64,000 bases of DNA from NCBI GenBank assembly GCA_963970005.1, contig CAXAMN010004002.1, positions 918,929 to 982,928 of the forward strand, written 5' to 3'. Below are positions 53,101 to 58,955 of the stretch, in pieces. The notes beneath the pieces are model-generated. The model worked only from the letters and a program-made list of their open reading frames with translations. It was not told the DNA's origin and made no database searches. How positions within the stretch are numbered: the stretch's first letter is position 1; every line of letters starts with the position of its first letter. A program made the position numbers and the translations under genes. Origin of the DNA: Durusdinium trenchii (taxonomy: Eukaryota; Sar; Dinophyceae; Suessiales; Symbiodiniaceae).

Positions 53101-55790
53101 ATGATTCTTCACGCGCACTTCTCAGTAGTATAAAAATCAGTGCGTAGATCTGATACATCAGTGTATTGATGTGGTGACAGACCGCTGGTGCTTGCCCAGG
53201 ATCATGGTGATTTTGGCTACCTTCTTGGGTCTCTTGGGGATCTTGTGCACCTCAGCTTTGGTCCTCTCCCGCTCCTCCTGCCCCTCCACAGGAGAGTATG
53301 GCTGAAGTTATGAGGGGGTATCATAGTTTTAACATGTTTTAACTACATACAACCACATACATGGCCCCAACAAGACACAGGAACTTTATGGATCTATCTT
53401 GTGATTTTTCAAGCCTCAGTTTGAGAGACAAGGAAGTGACAACAACATAACGGAAATTATATAATATTATATAGCCAATTTTAAACTATAATTCGCCGCG
53501 GTGTGGTAGTTAGTCTTATTTAGGTTAGGCAAATAGCACCCAAACCCAAACAAAACATTAGTGCAGCATCGTCACGTTCACGTGGTTTCTGATTATGATG
53601 CTATGTCACATTTAAAAAGGGACCTTCCCTGAACAATCCGCAATGATTTGGAATTAAGAACTCATGGCATAGACGGTTTTCAACCTTCAGCCAAGTGGTC
53701 ATTTTCATAGCAATCTCATACTAGTTCCTTTTTCGTCCCCTCCTTGCGGACACCGAATTGCAGGACTGAAGTTGCTGCATTTGGGCGACCGAATTCAGGC
53801 TGCCAGGATTTCCACCGCCCTGCTTCTGGGCGAAGAGATGTCGCCGAGATCGCGTGGAGAAGGGGCGAACGCTGAGAGAAGGGGCGCCGGGTGGTCCTGT
53901 CATGTTCTTTCTGCCCCGGGGATCCACAGGCCGAACCTCAGAAGGTACGACTGGGCCCTCCAAGCCGGCATAAATAGTGTATAGTCTTCAATCACCTTCG
54001 CGGAAGTTATGTGGATCCATAGGGCTAGAGAACCAAACTTGGACAGAAATGGGCCGGTTTTGCTTGAAGCACCCCTGTAAAGACTTCGGGCCAAAAAGCA
54101 CCTCCAATTGATGATGCGTTTTTGGGAAGGCGCGCCGATGCCTGACAAAAAGTAATTAAGTATAGAGGTTTCGGCATATTTCGGTCACACAGTCCCCGAC
54201 CTATGCGGTGGGCACGTTTGAAAGTGTTGCTGAGGAAAGATTGTGCAAAGGGGCTCTTGGAGATTGAAGTTTCTCATTTGGACAAGACTCTCGAAGACAT
54301 GAACACCTATGATTTAGAAGCTCTTGCTGCCACTATCACTTTGGTGTCCATGGAGCCTCAGCTGAAGCGCGTTCTGTGTAGTTTGATTAGCTGCACTCAC
54401 GCAGTTGGCGGACCATGAACTCGACTGAACTGTGGGTGAGCTTCACAAGCATTCAACCAACAACATGATATCATATATCTCGCATGTTTGAGTGACCGTT
54501 GGGTGGACGCAGACTAGTGGACACTGTGTGCACAAACAGCGCACTATAGACAGTGCTCTAGATCCGAAGTTCACAATCCAATCAAAAACATGATTGAATC
54601 CTTGTATGTATATATATATATATCCCTACAGTTCCAATCACCTCCACCTCCGTGGTTTCGATGGTGGTTGGTGTAGGTCAACAGGGGGGTTCAACAACCT
54701 CCGTTTCGCGCCAGGAGCCCTGGGCCTAGGGGATGGTCGGAGCTTATTCTTTGGTCCGTTGGCAAGCCTGGACCGGACGGAGGGACCTTCCACTCTTCGG
54801 ACGATGGTCAACACCGGATCGGTTGGCTTCGTTCGTAACGTCACAGACCGGATTCATGTGTACGTGCTTGTTCATTCCCTCAAGGTTCATCACCTGAAGG
54901 GGAAAATGCATACTTCAATCATCAATCGGTATGTGTTGGATGTTCCATTGTTACTTGTTCTTTTCTGCATACAACTATCCGTGAAATAATCTACTTGCGT
55001 GTGCCATGCATGTGTGGAAGCTCGAATGTGGCACCGTCAGGAAGTTTTGGCGGACACGCAGTACAACTTCAACGACCGAGTGGCCCTGCAGGTCAGGGTT
55101 CATCAGTTCATATTCAGTGCCTATAGTTGCCAATCAAGTGCTCTTAGGACGGAGCCACAGAGAGCTTCTTCACCACTTGCTGGTTCTTCTCCAGACCTTA
55201 AAATCAGACCCCGGTGCTTGCAGGCAGTCAGCCGCCGCACGCGCCTGACGCGCGTGAGCCAAGTCACTGCGGCGAAACGGTCGAAGCCTGGCGTGAGGCG
55301 CATGAGAGAGCAATACAGAGATATGCCATGAGCCACACCCAAAGCTGCGTTAATTGCTTTAGCATGTGCCATTGGATCCACATACCCTGCGATTGGAGAC
55401 AATTCCGTGGTAGAGGTTCTTACCTCATAGCCACTTACTTGGTCATTTGGTGAAATGAGAGAAACTTGAGGAGTAGTGTGAAATAAGATCTATAGGTTGC
55501 AATTACTGTAAGGGTTGTAGAAAGTCAATTTCAATCTATTTCAGTATTTCGGCCTATCCTTTGAGAGTCCAACTATTTTATGTCATATCACTCATTTGTT
55601 GATGTTCTAGTTTTTCACTCTCTCTCTCTCTCTAGGTTTGGAAGCACCATGAATCACGTCTTCAGCCAAGTCCAGAAAGACCGGCTGAGGATGCGATTGT
55701 CGGTCAAAGACCAGCCCATGGACCCACATCAGGAGCCCCGAAAAGAGAGGGTACACGACCAGACTGGCATGTTTGAAAAACAAAAAAGAT
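32027..55790 (+). CDS. Gene B: surface protein with solute-binding-like domain, GCC2/GCC3 repeats and several membrane helices
   Basis: At least 28 exons over 24 kb. Order: signal peptide; a periplasmic-binding-like domain (ALAGCRSP, LGNMGYQGES, KCIPFITGGAGW, FYWWKPDPTFL, LAPDIEEFMKGF, WLPDKTKCFARYGLYNE); cysteine repeats CQICPPGSF, ICRECTAG, CDPCPKGEYQDETGSNSC, CGFGKYQDARGARNCTQCPA, ECVACSEGLQCPF, CPGGKPGEC; then seven or eight hydrophobic exons; then a charged cytoplasmic helix and tail. I recall the same order in predicted dinoflagellate proteins of unknown function. A surface receptor or sensor that binds a small solute is inferred from architecture only. It is paralogous to gene A and copy C on the same strand. 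Two or more exons between 34 and 42 kb may have been missed. No inactivating change was seen in the exons found. Confidence 0.75.
33344..33426 (+). CDS. Gene B exon: VGLFMIDYTAQHATAELVFILLQ
   Basis: The acceptor is GACCATCAG at 33343 and the donor CTTCAG|GTCCGG. It encodes GEHYPVGLFMIDYTAQHATA followed by ELVFILLQ, the start of the solute-binding-like region. The next intron (33427-33807) is 381 bp, a multiple of three, and stop-free in this frame. Confidence 0.7.
33808..33976 (+). CDS. Gene B exon: EKMGYKVQKML to ALAGCRSP
   Basis: The acceptor is CACATCAG at 33807. The frame reads EKMGYKVQKMLDGFFGSDTF, then FALAGCRSPTN, then HVAVEGWTEG. The acceptor and exon start (CACATCAGGAGAAGATGGG) are also present 57 bp upstream. 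The 3' border is approximate. Confidence 0.75.
34373..34473. mobile_element. CCCTAGGG inverted-repeat element with TTC target duplication
   Basis: A 101-bp element. The left end CCCTAGGGATCCAAGCACCT and the right end TACGACTGGATCCCTAGGG are inverted. It is flanked by TTC at 34370-34372 and 34474-34476. It lies in a gene B intron. Confidence 0.85.
35486..35553 (+). CDS. Gene B exon: LGNMGYQGESSSFVARSVQE
   Basis: The acceptor is GCGCCAG at 35485 and the donor TAC|GTTGTC. The frame reads NLGNMGYQGESSSFVARSVQ then EIR. It resembles the LG-MGY-GE motif of solute-binding-like domains in this family as I recall it. Gene A has no visible counterpart for comparison. Confidence 0.6.
35783..35885. mobile_element. 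CCCTAGGG inverted-repeat element with ATT target duplication
   Basis: The best-preserved copy, 103 bp. CCCTAGGGATCCAAGTACC at the left is the exact reverse complement of GGTACTTGGATCCCTAGGG at the right. ATT flanks both sides (35780-35782 and 35886-35888). No coding capacity. Confidence 0.9.
36484..36586. mobile_element. CACTCCC inverted-repeat element, AGTGG subfamily
   Basis: The left arm is CACTCCCTGGAACTAACATG then GAAGTGGA. The right arm is TCCACTTCCATGTTAG then TTTTCGGGAGTG. The length is 103 bp with a CTACAAACAGGTGG centre. No clear target duplication was seen. Confidence 0.8.
37556..37625. repeat. AAAC microsatellite
   Basis: Runs of CAAA with AAGC and AGGC interruptions, in a gene B intron. 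Confidence 0.9.
38162..38300 (+). CDS. Gene B exon: FWYAPVCRTQ to KCIPFITGGAGW
   Basis: The acceptor is AACGGGCAG at 38161. The frame reads VIGRCFDGYFWYAPVCRTQG then SSKCIPFITGGAGWAFQETF. The two cysteines and the ITGGAGW turn are typical of the binding-domain core of this family as I recall it. The 3' end is approximate. Confidence 0.75.
38559..38680 (+). CDS. Gene B exon: LPMELTTIFYWWKPDPTFL
   Basis: The acceptor is ACCCGCAG at 38558. The frame reads ATFLGMPLAWAVGSNWESYS then TLPMELTTIFYWWKPDPTFL. The exon is probably followed by a GC donor (CTCAG|GCAGAA). The aromatic FYWWKPDP motif resembles the ligand pocket of periplasmic-type binding domains. Confidence 0.8.
38681..40313. other. Gene B intron
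   Basis: Two diverged inverted-repeat elements lie at about 38972-39075 and 39720-39830 (blocks TTTGTAGAAGAG and CATCCTCTTCCATG). A 200-codon open frame at 39593-40195 shows no domain and is not called as a gene. Confidence 0.4.
40314..40469 (+). CDS. Gene B exon: DLSTLAPDIEEFMKGFMVD
   Basis: The acceptor is GATGTTTCAG at 40313. The frame reads GSSDSIVYQAQTTRVLKTD, then KDLSTLAPDIEEFMKGFMVD, then IKDVDEIM. The acidic helix is characteristic of the C-terminal part of the binding-like domain. The donor was not resolved. Confidence 0.7.
41187..41250 (+). CDS. Gene B exon: WRKWLPDKTKCFARYGLYNEK
   Basis: The acceptor is CCGTTAG at 41186 and the donor GAGAAA|GTTGAC. This very small exon joins the binding-like domain to the cysteine repeats. 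It encodes KWLPDKTKCFARYGLYNEK. Confidence 0.7.
41355..41795. repeat. GGGTGCTGGTGCTG minisatellite
   Basis: Degenerate units of about 60-75 bp combine GTGCTGGGTGCTGTGAGCTG with GTGCGCGTGGTGGAGACAGG. The array is GC rich and lies inside a gene B intron. Confidence 0.9.
42400..42483 (+). CDS. Gene B exon: first GCC2/GCC3-type cysteine repeat
   Basis: After GGCGAAG at 42399 the frame reads FVESRTNPQDLTCQICPPGS then FSEQMKDQ. C-x2-C-P-P-G-S-F is the classic start of an ephrin-receptor-like repeat. The 3' end is approximate. Confidence 0.7.
42892..42943 (+). CDS. Gene B exon: NGTTFICRECTAGTFQ
   Basis: The acceptor is CGCCCCAG at 42891. It encodes DANGTTFICRECTAGTFQ, the second half of the first cysteine repeat. 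A GC donor is possible after TTCCAG. Confidence 0.65.
43143..43222 (+). CDS. Gene B exon: CDPCPKGEYQDETGSNSC
   Basis: The acceptor is CTGGCAG at 43142 and the donor AAAAG|GTCTCT. It encodes VSGASTECDPCPKGEYQDET then GSNSCK. The junction with the exon at 43686 restores AAA AG|G TGT, giving K-R-C-G, which supports both borders. Confidence 0.85.
43686..43771 (+). CDS. Gene B exon: CGFGKYQDARGARNCTQCPAGTTT
   Basis: The acceptor is CTCCCAAG at 43685 and the likely donor CACG|GTCGCA. It is a complete GCC2/GCC3 repeat, CGFGKYQDARGARNC then TQCPAGTTT. Confidence 0.85.
44023..44127. mobile_element. CACTCCCGAAAACT-type inverted-repeat element
   Basis: The left arm contains AACATGGAACCTGAAAATGG and the right arm CTTTCAGGTTCCATGTT, ending GAGTGT. 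The centre TTCCTTCACAAACCAGTGG nearly matches the copy at 19247. Confidence 0.75.
44824..44962 (+). CDS. Gene B exon: ECVACSEGLQCPF to VPHVLGGYFSEP
   Basis: The acceptor is GCGACTCAG at 44823. The frame reads PFECVACSEGLQCPFSSSLQ, then SLQTGEATLGPQYVPHVLGG and YFSEP. It aligns with gene A 2803-2960, whose open frame continues where this exon stops. Confidence 0.8.
45164..45196 (+). CDS. Gene B micro-exon: DPEEPLMIYKC
   Basis: The acceptor is GTTGCTGAG at 45163. It encodes DPEEPLMIYKCR and continues the previous exon across an intron of about 200 bp that gene A lacks. Borders are approximate because the phase with a GT donor at 44963 does not close; a donor after TCGGAG would fit the protein alignment. 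Confidence 0.6.
45551..45687 (+). CDS. Gene B exon: CPGGKPGEC / CPQGQTWNG
   Basis: The acceptor is TAGGCCAG at 45550 and the probable GC donor is TGG|GCAAGC. It encodes HCPGGKPGECSGG, CASCPQGQTWNGKQCKAC and then WATVLW. Gene A 3159-3304 is the paralogue. Confidence 0.85.
45884..45972 (+). CDS. Gene B exon: first hydrophobic helix
   Basis: The acceptor is CACCAAG at 45883 and the donor CCAA|GTGACT. It encodes VTGLLISLAVLLKAYDFVDS then KARAEPSPFQ. The last codon Q joins V of the next exon in phase 0. Confidence 0.8.
46531..46690 (+). CDS. Gene B exon: AVFGLMSVDW and LLDLDQLSL
   Basis: The acceptor follows a CA run (ACACAG at 46530). The frame reads VGKIASSIAINVVQNIAVFG, LMSVDWTNTVAST and RFILLDLDQLSLSAR. 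The 3' border is approximate. Confidence 0.85.
46986..47098 (+). CDS. Gene B exon: hydrophobic helix ending LRWAAMRF
   Basis: The acceptor is TTCTTCAG at 46985. It encodes CLIGHGNLFRFVVSGLLLPG then ATLVLILRWAAMRF. It corresponds to gene A 5612-5709. Confidence 0.75.
47099..48298. other. Gene B intron
   Basis: It contains a hairpin at 47454-47485 (ATGGGCAGTG pairing with CACTGCCCAT) and a GGTT run at about 48083-48110. No exon was recognised. Confidence 0.4.
48299..48352 (+). CDS. Gene B exon: KVWKFFKTVNTIGTLLQ
   Basis: The likely acceptor is ACGGAG at 48298 and the donor TTGCAG|GTGAGA. It joins in phase 0 to VGFAMLS of the next exon after a 191-bp intron that gene A lacks. Confidence 0.75.
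48353..48543 (+). other. Gene B intron absent from gene A (191 bp)
   Basis: It starts GTGAGACTC and ends CTGTCGCAG. CAGGTG occurs at both splice junctions, as expected if an insertion duplicated its target. In gene A the same codons (FLQVGF) are contiguous at 6714-6731. Confidence 0.75.
48544..48617 (+). CDS. Gene B exon: VGFAMLSALSLQPLMCYRHPNG
   Basis: The acceptor is CTGTCGCAG at 48543. It encodes VGFAMLSALSLQPLMCYRHP then NGFF. The 3' border was chosen to keep the spacing of the gene A protein and is approximate. Confidence 0.75.
48782..48903. repeat. Complex inverted and direct repeat in a gene B intron
   Basis: GATCCATATTGATCCA occurs twice (about 48793 and 48859). CCAAAGAGAT pairs with ATCTCTTGG, and the outer words TGAGCCAT and ATGGCTCA are inverted. 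It could be a decayed inverted-repeat element within an intron unique to gene B. Confidence 0.55.
49009..49088 (+). CDS. Gene B exon: LKYPSTFCGDSEQIIMVVFGMV
   Basis: The acceptor is CCCTGAG at 49008 and the GC donor CTGG|GCAAGG. It encodes LLKYPSTFCGDSEQIIMVVF then GMVLRL. Gene A has the same sequence inside one exon (6703-6884). Confidence 0.8.
49614..49689 (+). CDS. Gene B exon: ALMAIFVCGFFVTCSWAIWK
   Basis: The acceptor is TTCCATCAG at 49613. A membrane helix is followed by LPAWSG. Paralogue of gene A 7243-7321. Confidence 0.85.
49977..50050 (+). CDS. Gene B exon: VQAFTFLSSKFRLDVWYFG
   Basis: The acceptor is TTCGACAG at 49976. It encodes FTFLSSKFRLDVWYFGLLLL. Paralogue of gene A 7516-7589. 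Confidence 0.9.
50449..50630. mobile_element. Composite of two decayed inverted-repeat elements
   Basis: TATAGGGATCCAGTCGTGCC at 50449 and GGATCCGGG near 50555 look like the ends of a CCCTAGGG element. It is followed by a right half of the other family (GGTCCATTTTCAGG, then CTTCCCGGGTGT). Confidence 0.5.
50750..50851 (+). CDS. Probable gene B exon: LMRDMGLSVIVVAATDRPELPL
   Basis: The acceptor is GTTCTAG at 50749. This GC-rich segment encodes MAPRLMRDMGLSVIVVAATD then RPELPL, lying between the FRLDVWYFG and WPWK exons, where family members I recall have a similar short linker. Gene A has no recognisable counterpart. Confidence 0.55.
50886..50993. mobile_element. CCCTAGGG inverted-repeat element with CAG target duplication
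   Basis: A 108-bp element whose ends CCCTAGGG are both intact. It is flanked by CAG at 50883-50885 and 50994-50996. The interior is more diverged than in the copies at 34373 and 35783. Confidence 0.8.
51252..51361 (+). CDS. Gene B exon: YQSILLRVWPWKASVLNVADTA
   Basis: The acceptor is TGAGGCAG at 51251. It encodes VALGSITILLYQSILLRVWP then WKASVLNVADTACSHLE. Near-identical acceptor context and protein to copy C 15601-15710. Confidence 0.85.
51839..51931 (+). CDS. Gene B exon: DEDFAETFSAVILG
   Basis: The acceptor is CACCAAG at 51838. It encodes ICLLLLISQSLHVSASDEDF then AETFSAVILG. Paralogues are gene A 9024-9116 and copy C 16227-16336. The donor is probably TTG|GTGCTT. Confidence 0.75.
52316..52560. 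repeat. 24-bp minisatellite (TTCTGGCATATCTTCTGACA)
   Basis: About ten imperfect copies of a 24-bp unit. Because 24 is a multiple of three, several frames stay open (for example ISSDILSG repeats). It lies in a gene B intron, with no evidence of translation. Confidence 0.85.
52565..52725. repeat. GC-rich repeat GAGGTCCGGC
   Basis: Three copies of a 45-50 bp unit containing GAGGTCCGGC and GAACACTGCCA, followed by a GAGGAG run. Contiguous with the 24-bp minisatellite. Confidence 0.7.
53200..53291 (+). CDS. Gene B exon: last hydrophobic helix
   Basis: The acceptor is TTGCCCAG at 53199, phase G|ATC. It encodes IMVILATFLGLLGILCTSAL then VLSRSSCPST. Same phase and same ACAG end as copy C 16911-17008. 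Confidence 0.75.
53914..54024. mobile_element. Diverged CCCTAGGG inverted-repeat element
   Basis: The left end is CCCCGGGGATCC and the right end GTGGATCCATAGGG. Flanks CTG and CTA suggest a mutated 3-bp target duplication. The interior AACCTCAGAAGGTACGAC matches the family. Confidence 0.7.
54235..54367 (+). CDS. Gene B exon: cytoplasmic helix NTYDLEALAATITLVS
   Basis: The acceptor is TTGCTGAG at 54234. It encodes KDCAKGLLEIEVSHLDKTLE then DMNTYDLEALAATITLVSME. Third member of the paralogous set with 11381-11511 and 17958-18090. Confidence 0.85.
55636..55790 (+). CDS. Probable gene B C-terminal tail exon
   Basis: A strong acceptor (CTCTCTCTCTAG at 55635) precedes FGSTMNHVFSQVQKDRLRMR then a hydrophilic LSVKDQPMDPHQEP. 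It is basic and polar, as expected for a cytoplasmic tail. The 3' end and stop are not settled; the frame stops at 55819. Confidence 0.5.
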
Positions 55791-56239
55791 CAAACACATT
55801 GACCCCTGAGACATCCTGAAACCATCCTGAAACCATCCTTAATGTATATATATATATATAAATCTGTCAGTCTCATGGAGTGTTTGGGGTTTTGGAGGCA
55901 GGTCGACCTGGGAGACAGTTCAAGCATCAAGCCGTTTTTCACCCCATTCGTTGGCCCCCTTGTTGTTTTTTGCCGCACGTATTCCGTGTCCACTACTGAC
56001 CTTGTGATATGATTTTGCATGCATATGTCGATGTATGGAAGTCTCATCATGAGTGATTGCCGGGGGGGTCAGGCAGCGAGCAAAGGCTCGAACGCAACGT
56101 CCAAGCCTTTGATCAAATGATATCAAAGAATATCAAAGACTTGACCTGGGTTGGTCCAACTGTTTTTTTCGTATATCTTTAGGACCCTGCTGACTATCAT
56201 GAAACGTGGACAAACAATTTGTTTGGCGGGAAGAGAGGG

Positions 56240-56385
56240 CTCTTCCAGGGGGTTGACATGCTCTTCCGGGGGGTTGACATGCTCTTCCAGGGGATTGACA
56301 TGCTCCTCCGGCGGGTTGACATGCTCTTCCAGGGAGTTGACATGCTCTTCCGGGGGGGTTTACATGCTCTTCCAGGGGGTTGTCT
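56240..56385. repeat. 21-bp minisatellite (GTTGACATGCTCTTCCGGGG)
   Basis: Seven near-identical 21-bp copies. In one frame they encode a seven-residue unit VDMLFQG. No start or domain context supports a protein. Confidence 0.9.
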
Positions 56386-57458
56386 TCAGGATCTAGGGGA
56401 GAAATCAGATGTGCTTTGATGAAGACTTTGAGCGGACAAAACGCCAACTCTGCGAAGACGAAACACTCTTGGGGTGGTTTTGTGCGTCAATGTAGGCATA
56501 TGGCATATTCTGGCATACATGGAGTGCAGTGTTTTCGTTTGTTCATCAGAGTGGTCCGGTCCCTTTGTAGAGACTCGGCAGCTCCACGAGAAATGCTCCG
56601 CTCCGCACAAACACATCACATGGTTTTGTGTGGTTCACCCCCTCTTCGTAAAGGAAAGTCGTCTTCCTTTCAGTGCCATGCCATCCACTTCCATGTGATG
56701 TGTTTGTCCAAGTGTTACTCACCAGTTCTGGGCCTCAAAACCTTCATACTCCAGACTTGGGCCTCCAACTCGCCCAACCCGCAGTCCCACTGGGCAAGAC
56801 GGACAAACAGTACAAGCTACCACCCGGTAGTTCTTATGCTTTGGTCCCCTAGGGCTTCAACCACATCCTCAGAAGACAGACCCTAGACCTGGAGCCCCTA
56901 CACCCGGTGTAGGAATCTTTGATCTTTGGGATCGTTGGGGGCCCTACAAATTGCTGAAATACTTGGTGATGAGACCCTCCACTGAGACCCTGCACTTGAG
57001 CCGAAGTTCGGGCCGTCGGCCCCTACTCTCTCGCCAGGAGGCTGAAGAGCACCGAGAGGAGCACCTGGAGGCGCGGCGGCTGACGCGCAGAATCCGCAGG
57101 CGTCCGAGGCATCACTGTCTTGGATGCTTCCTGTCGTGGTGCAAAAGACCACATGTACTATATCATATTATATTATTACAGCAGATGTTAAACGTGTATT
57201 ATATCATAAGTATGTTTAGTATATACATATATATATATAGTATACAGTAATCTGTATATATATATATGTATGTGTGTAAAGTATATAGGTATATACATTA
57301 AGATGAATCCGTGCATAACTGTGCAAACAACATACAGTGCATGTACTTATCATCCAGGCATCCAGGAATGGCAGGGATGTCCTCACAAGCTTCTTTGGGA
57401 TCCAACTAGTCCGGTCCAACTGGGAGGCTTGACAGCGATTGACGACCACAGGTTAACG

Positions 57459-57540
57459 GCACTCCCGAAAACTCACTTGGACCCTGAGAATGGCACCCAG
57501 AAAGGGAAGAAACATCTTGCATTTTCTTCTACAAACAGGG
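57459..57540. mobile_element. Left half of a CACTCCCGAAAACT element
   Basis: CACTCCCGAAAACTCACTTG followed by GACCCTGAGAATGG matches the left arm at 19247. The sequence runs to CTTCTACAAACAGGGGG without a right arm. Confidence 0.65.
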
Positions 57541-58827
57541 GGTGAACAGAGCAGTATGCATCGTCCTGCTTGTTGGACCTTTTTCCCACCAAAGCATGGG
57601 ACCAGCGCGGGAGCTGGCTGGACACGTTGTTCTTTTGGGTTCGTATCTCGATGTTTGCCCCAGGGGGGTACAGCCCCACTCTCTTTCAGGGACTACGAGT
57701 GAAACCTGTGCGACCGGTCATGAGGGAATGACCCCTCACGAATTCCTCATTCTCTAGCGTCCTTGCTCCGTTCGTAGCGATGCCCTTTGCTCCGTTCGTA
57801 GATCCAGTAGCGTCCTTGCTCCTAGTCCTAGTAGTACGGCCAGGAGCCCCTAGTAGCTTCTTGTTCCTACGTAGAGCACCAGTCTGTTCTTTTTCTTCGG
57901 CCTTGTTTCGCACACTGCTGGTGTCGAGCGGATGACGCTGGTGAGGAAGACGCTGGTCAGCGGACGGAGGCTGCGAGCAAGACTCGTGTGAGGCTTTAGG
58001 GTCCGCTAATGGTTTCGCTCCTTATGGAGCGTTCAGCGTTCCGAAGTTCCAGGTATTTTGGAAGTGCCATCAAGTGCTATCAAGTGCCCAACATTTTAGT
58101 CCGTTTTTTTCATGTTTGGTTTTGTTTGAACAGGAGTCCCTAAGATGTTTTATCAACACCCCGGTCTATGAGCCATGAGGTGAGGAAAGATTCCATGGAG
58201 ACCTGAAACCAAGTGTCGCGCTTCAGCGAGATGGGAATCCACGGAAATTGGACTTATGCGGAATTGGGGGATAATTTTGGATCAAATTGGCTTCATTCAC
58301 TGATTTGGTCACTGTTCATTGGCTGCTGGTGGTTATTCTTTTTAGTGTAATGATGATTAATGATGTTTCTTGTGTTCACTTTTTCGCAGTTCTTCCCTCT
58401 CGATGCCCATGCCAACAGCACAGGGACAGGTGTCCCAAATCCCGCAGCAACCATGGATCCAACCACCTCAATTAGCACTCCTTTTTGCCCTCACGAGAGC
58501 GGTGGGGTTCCGTAGCGAGAGTGTCATAATCGAATGGCTTAGGGGTGGTATATGTTCATGTATGTTCGATTCGATTCTTTAGCGTTGGGAATCAAATGGC
58601 TTGGTGATGGCTTAGTATTGAATGGCTTGGGGCCTGGCTTAGGGATGGTATGTCCACTGCCATTGTACATCACTGCGCGCTATTTGTGTTCGATTCAATT
58701 TGGGTCAGCTACTCGATCAAGTCCATACCCGACTGCACCGTGAGATCTGTACGTAATAAGGGGAGGTGAGATGCAAAGATCCATGGCCATCCTGTGATAT
58801 CCTGTGCATGGGTGAATTTGTGAATGA

Positions 58828-58862
58828 AAAACACACACACACATATATATATATATATATTA
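58828..58862. repeat. CA/TA microsatellite at the left side of the recombinase element
   Basis: A CA run passes into a TA run. The recombinase-element sequence starts shortly after it. Confidence 0.8.
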
Positions 58863-58955
58863 GCTAGAAGGAAAGATAGCGTCGACCGATAGCGTTACGT
58901 GTCGGCTACGCAGTGGTGCGGCTCCAAAGAAGGGTTTGGGGCCAGGGTGCGCGCC

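Larger units (their letters stand above)
55791..58862. other. Region downstream of gene B
   Basis: It contains a 21-bp minisatellite (56240-56385), a half inverted-repeat element (57459-57540), TA microsatellites (57210-57290, 58828-58862) and a GC-rich arginine-rich open segment at about 56980-57115 that might be a further tail exon. No other gene was recognised. Confidence 0.45.
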
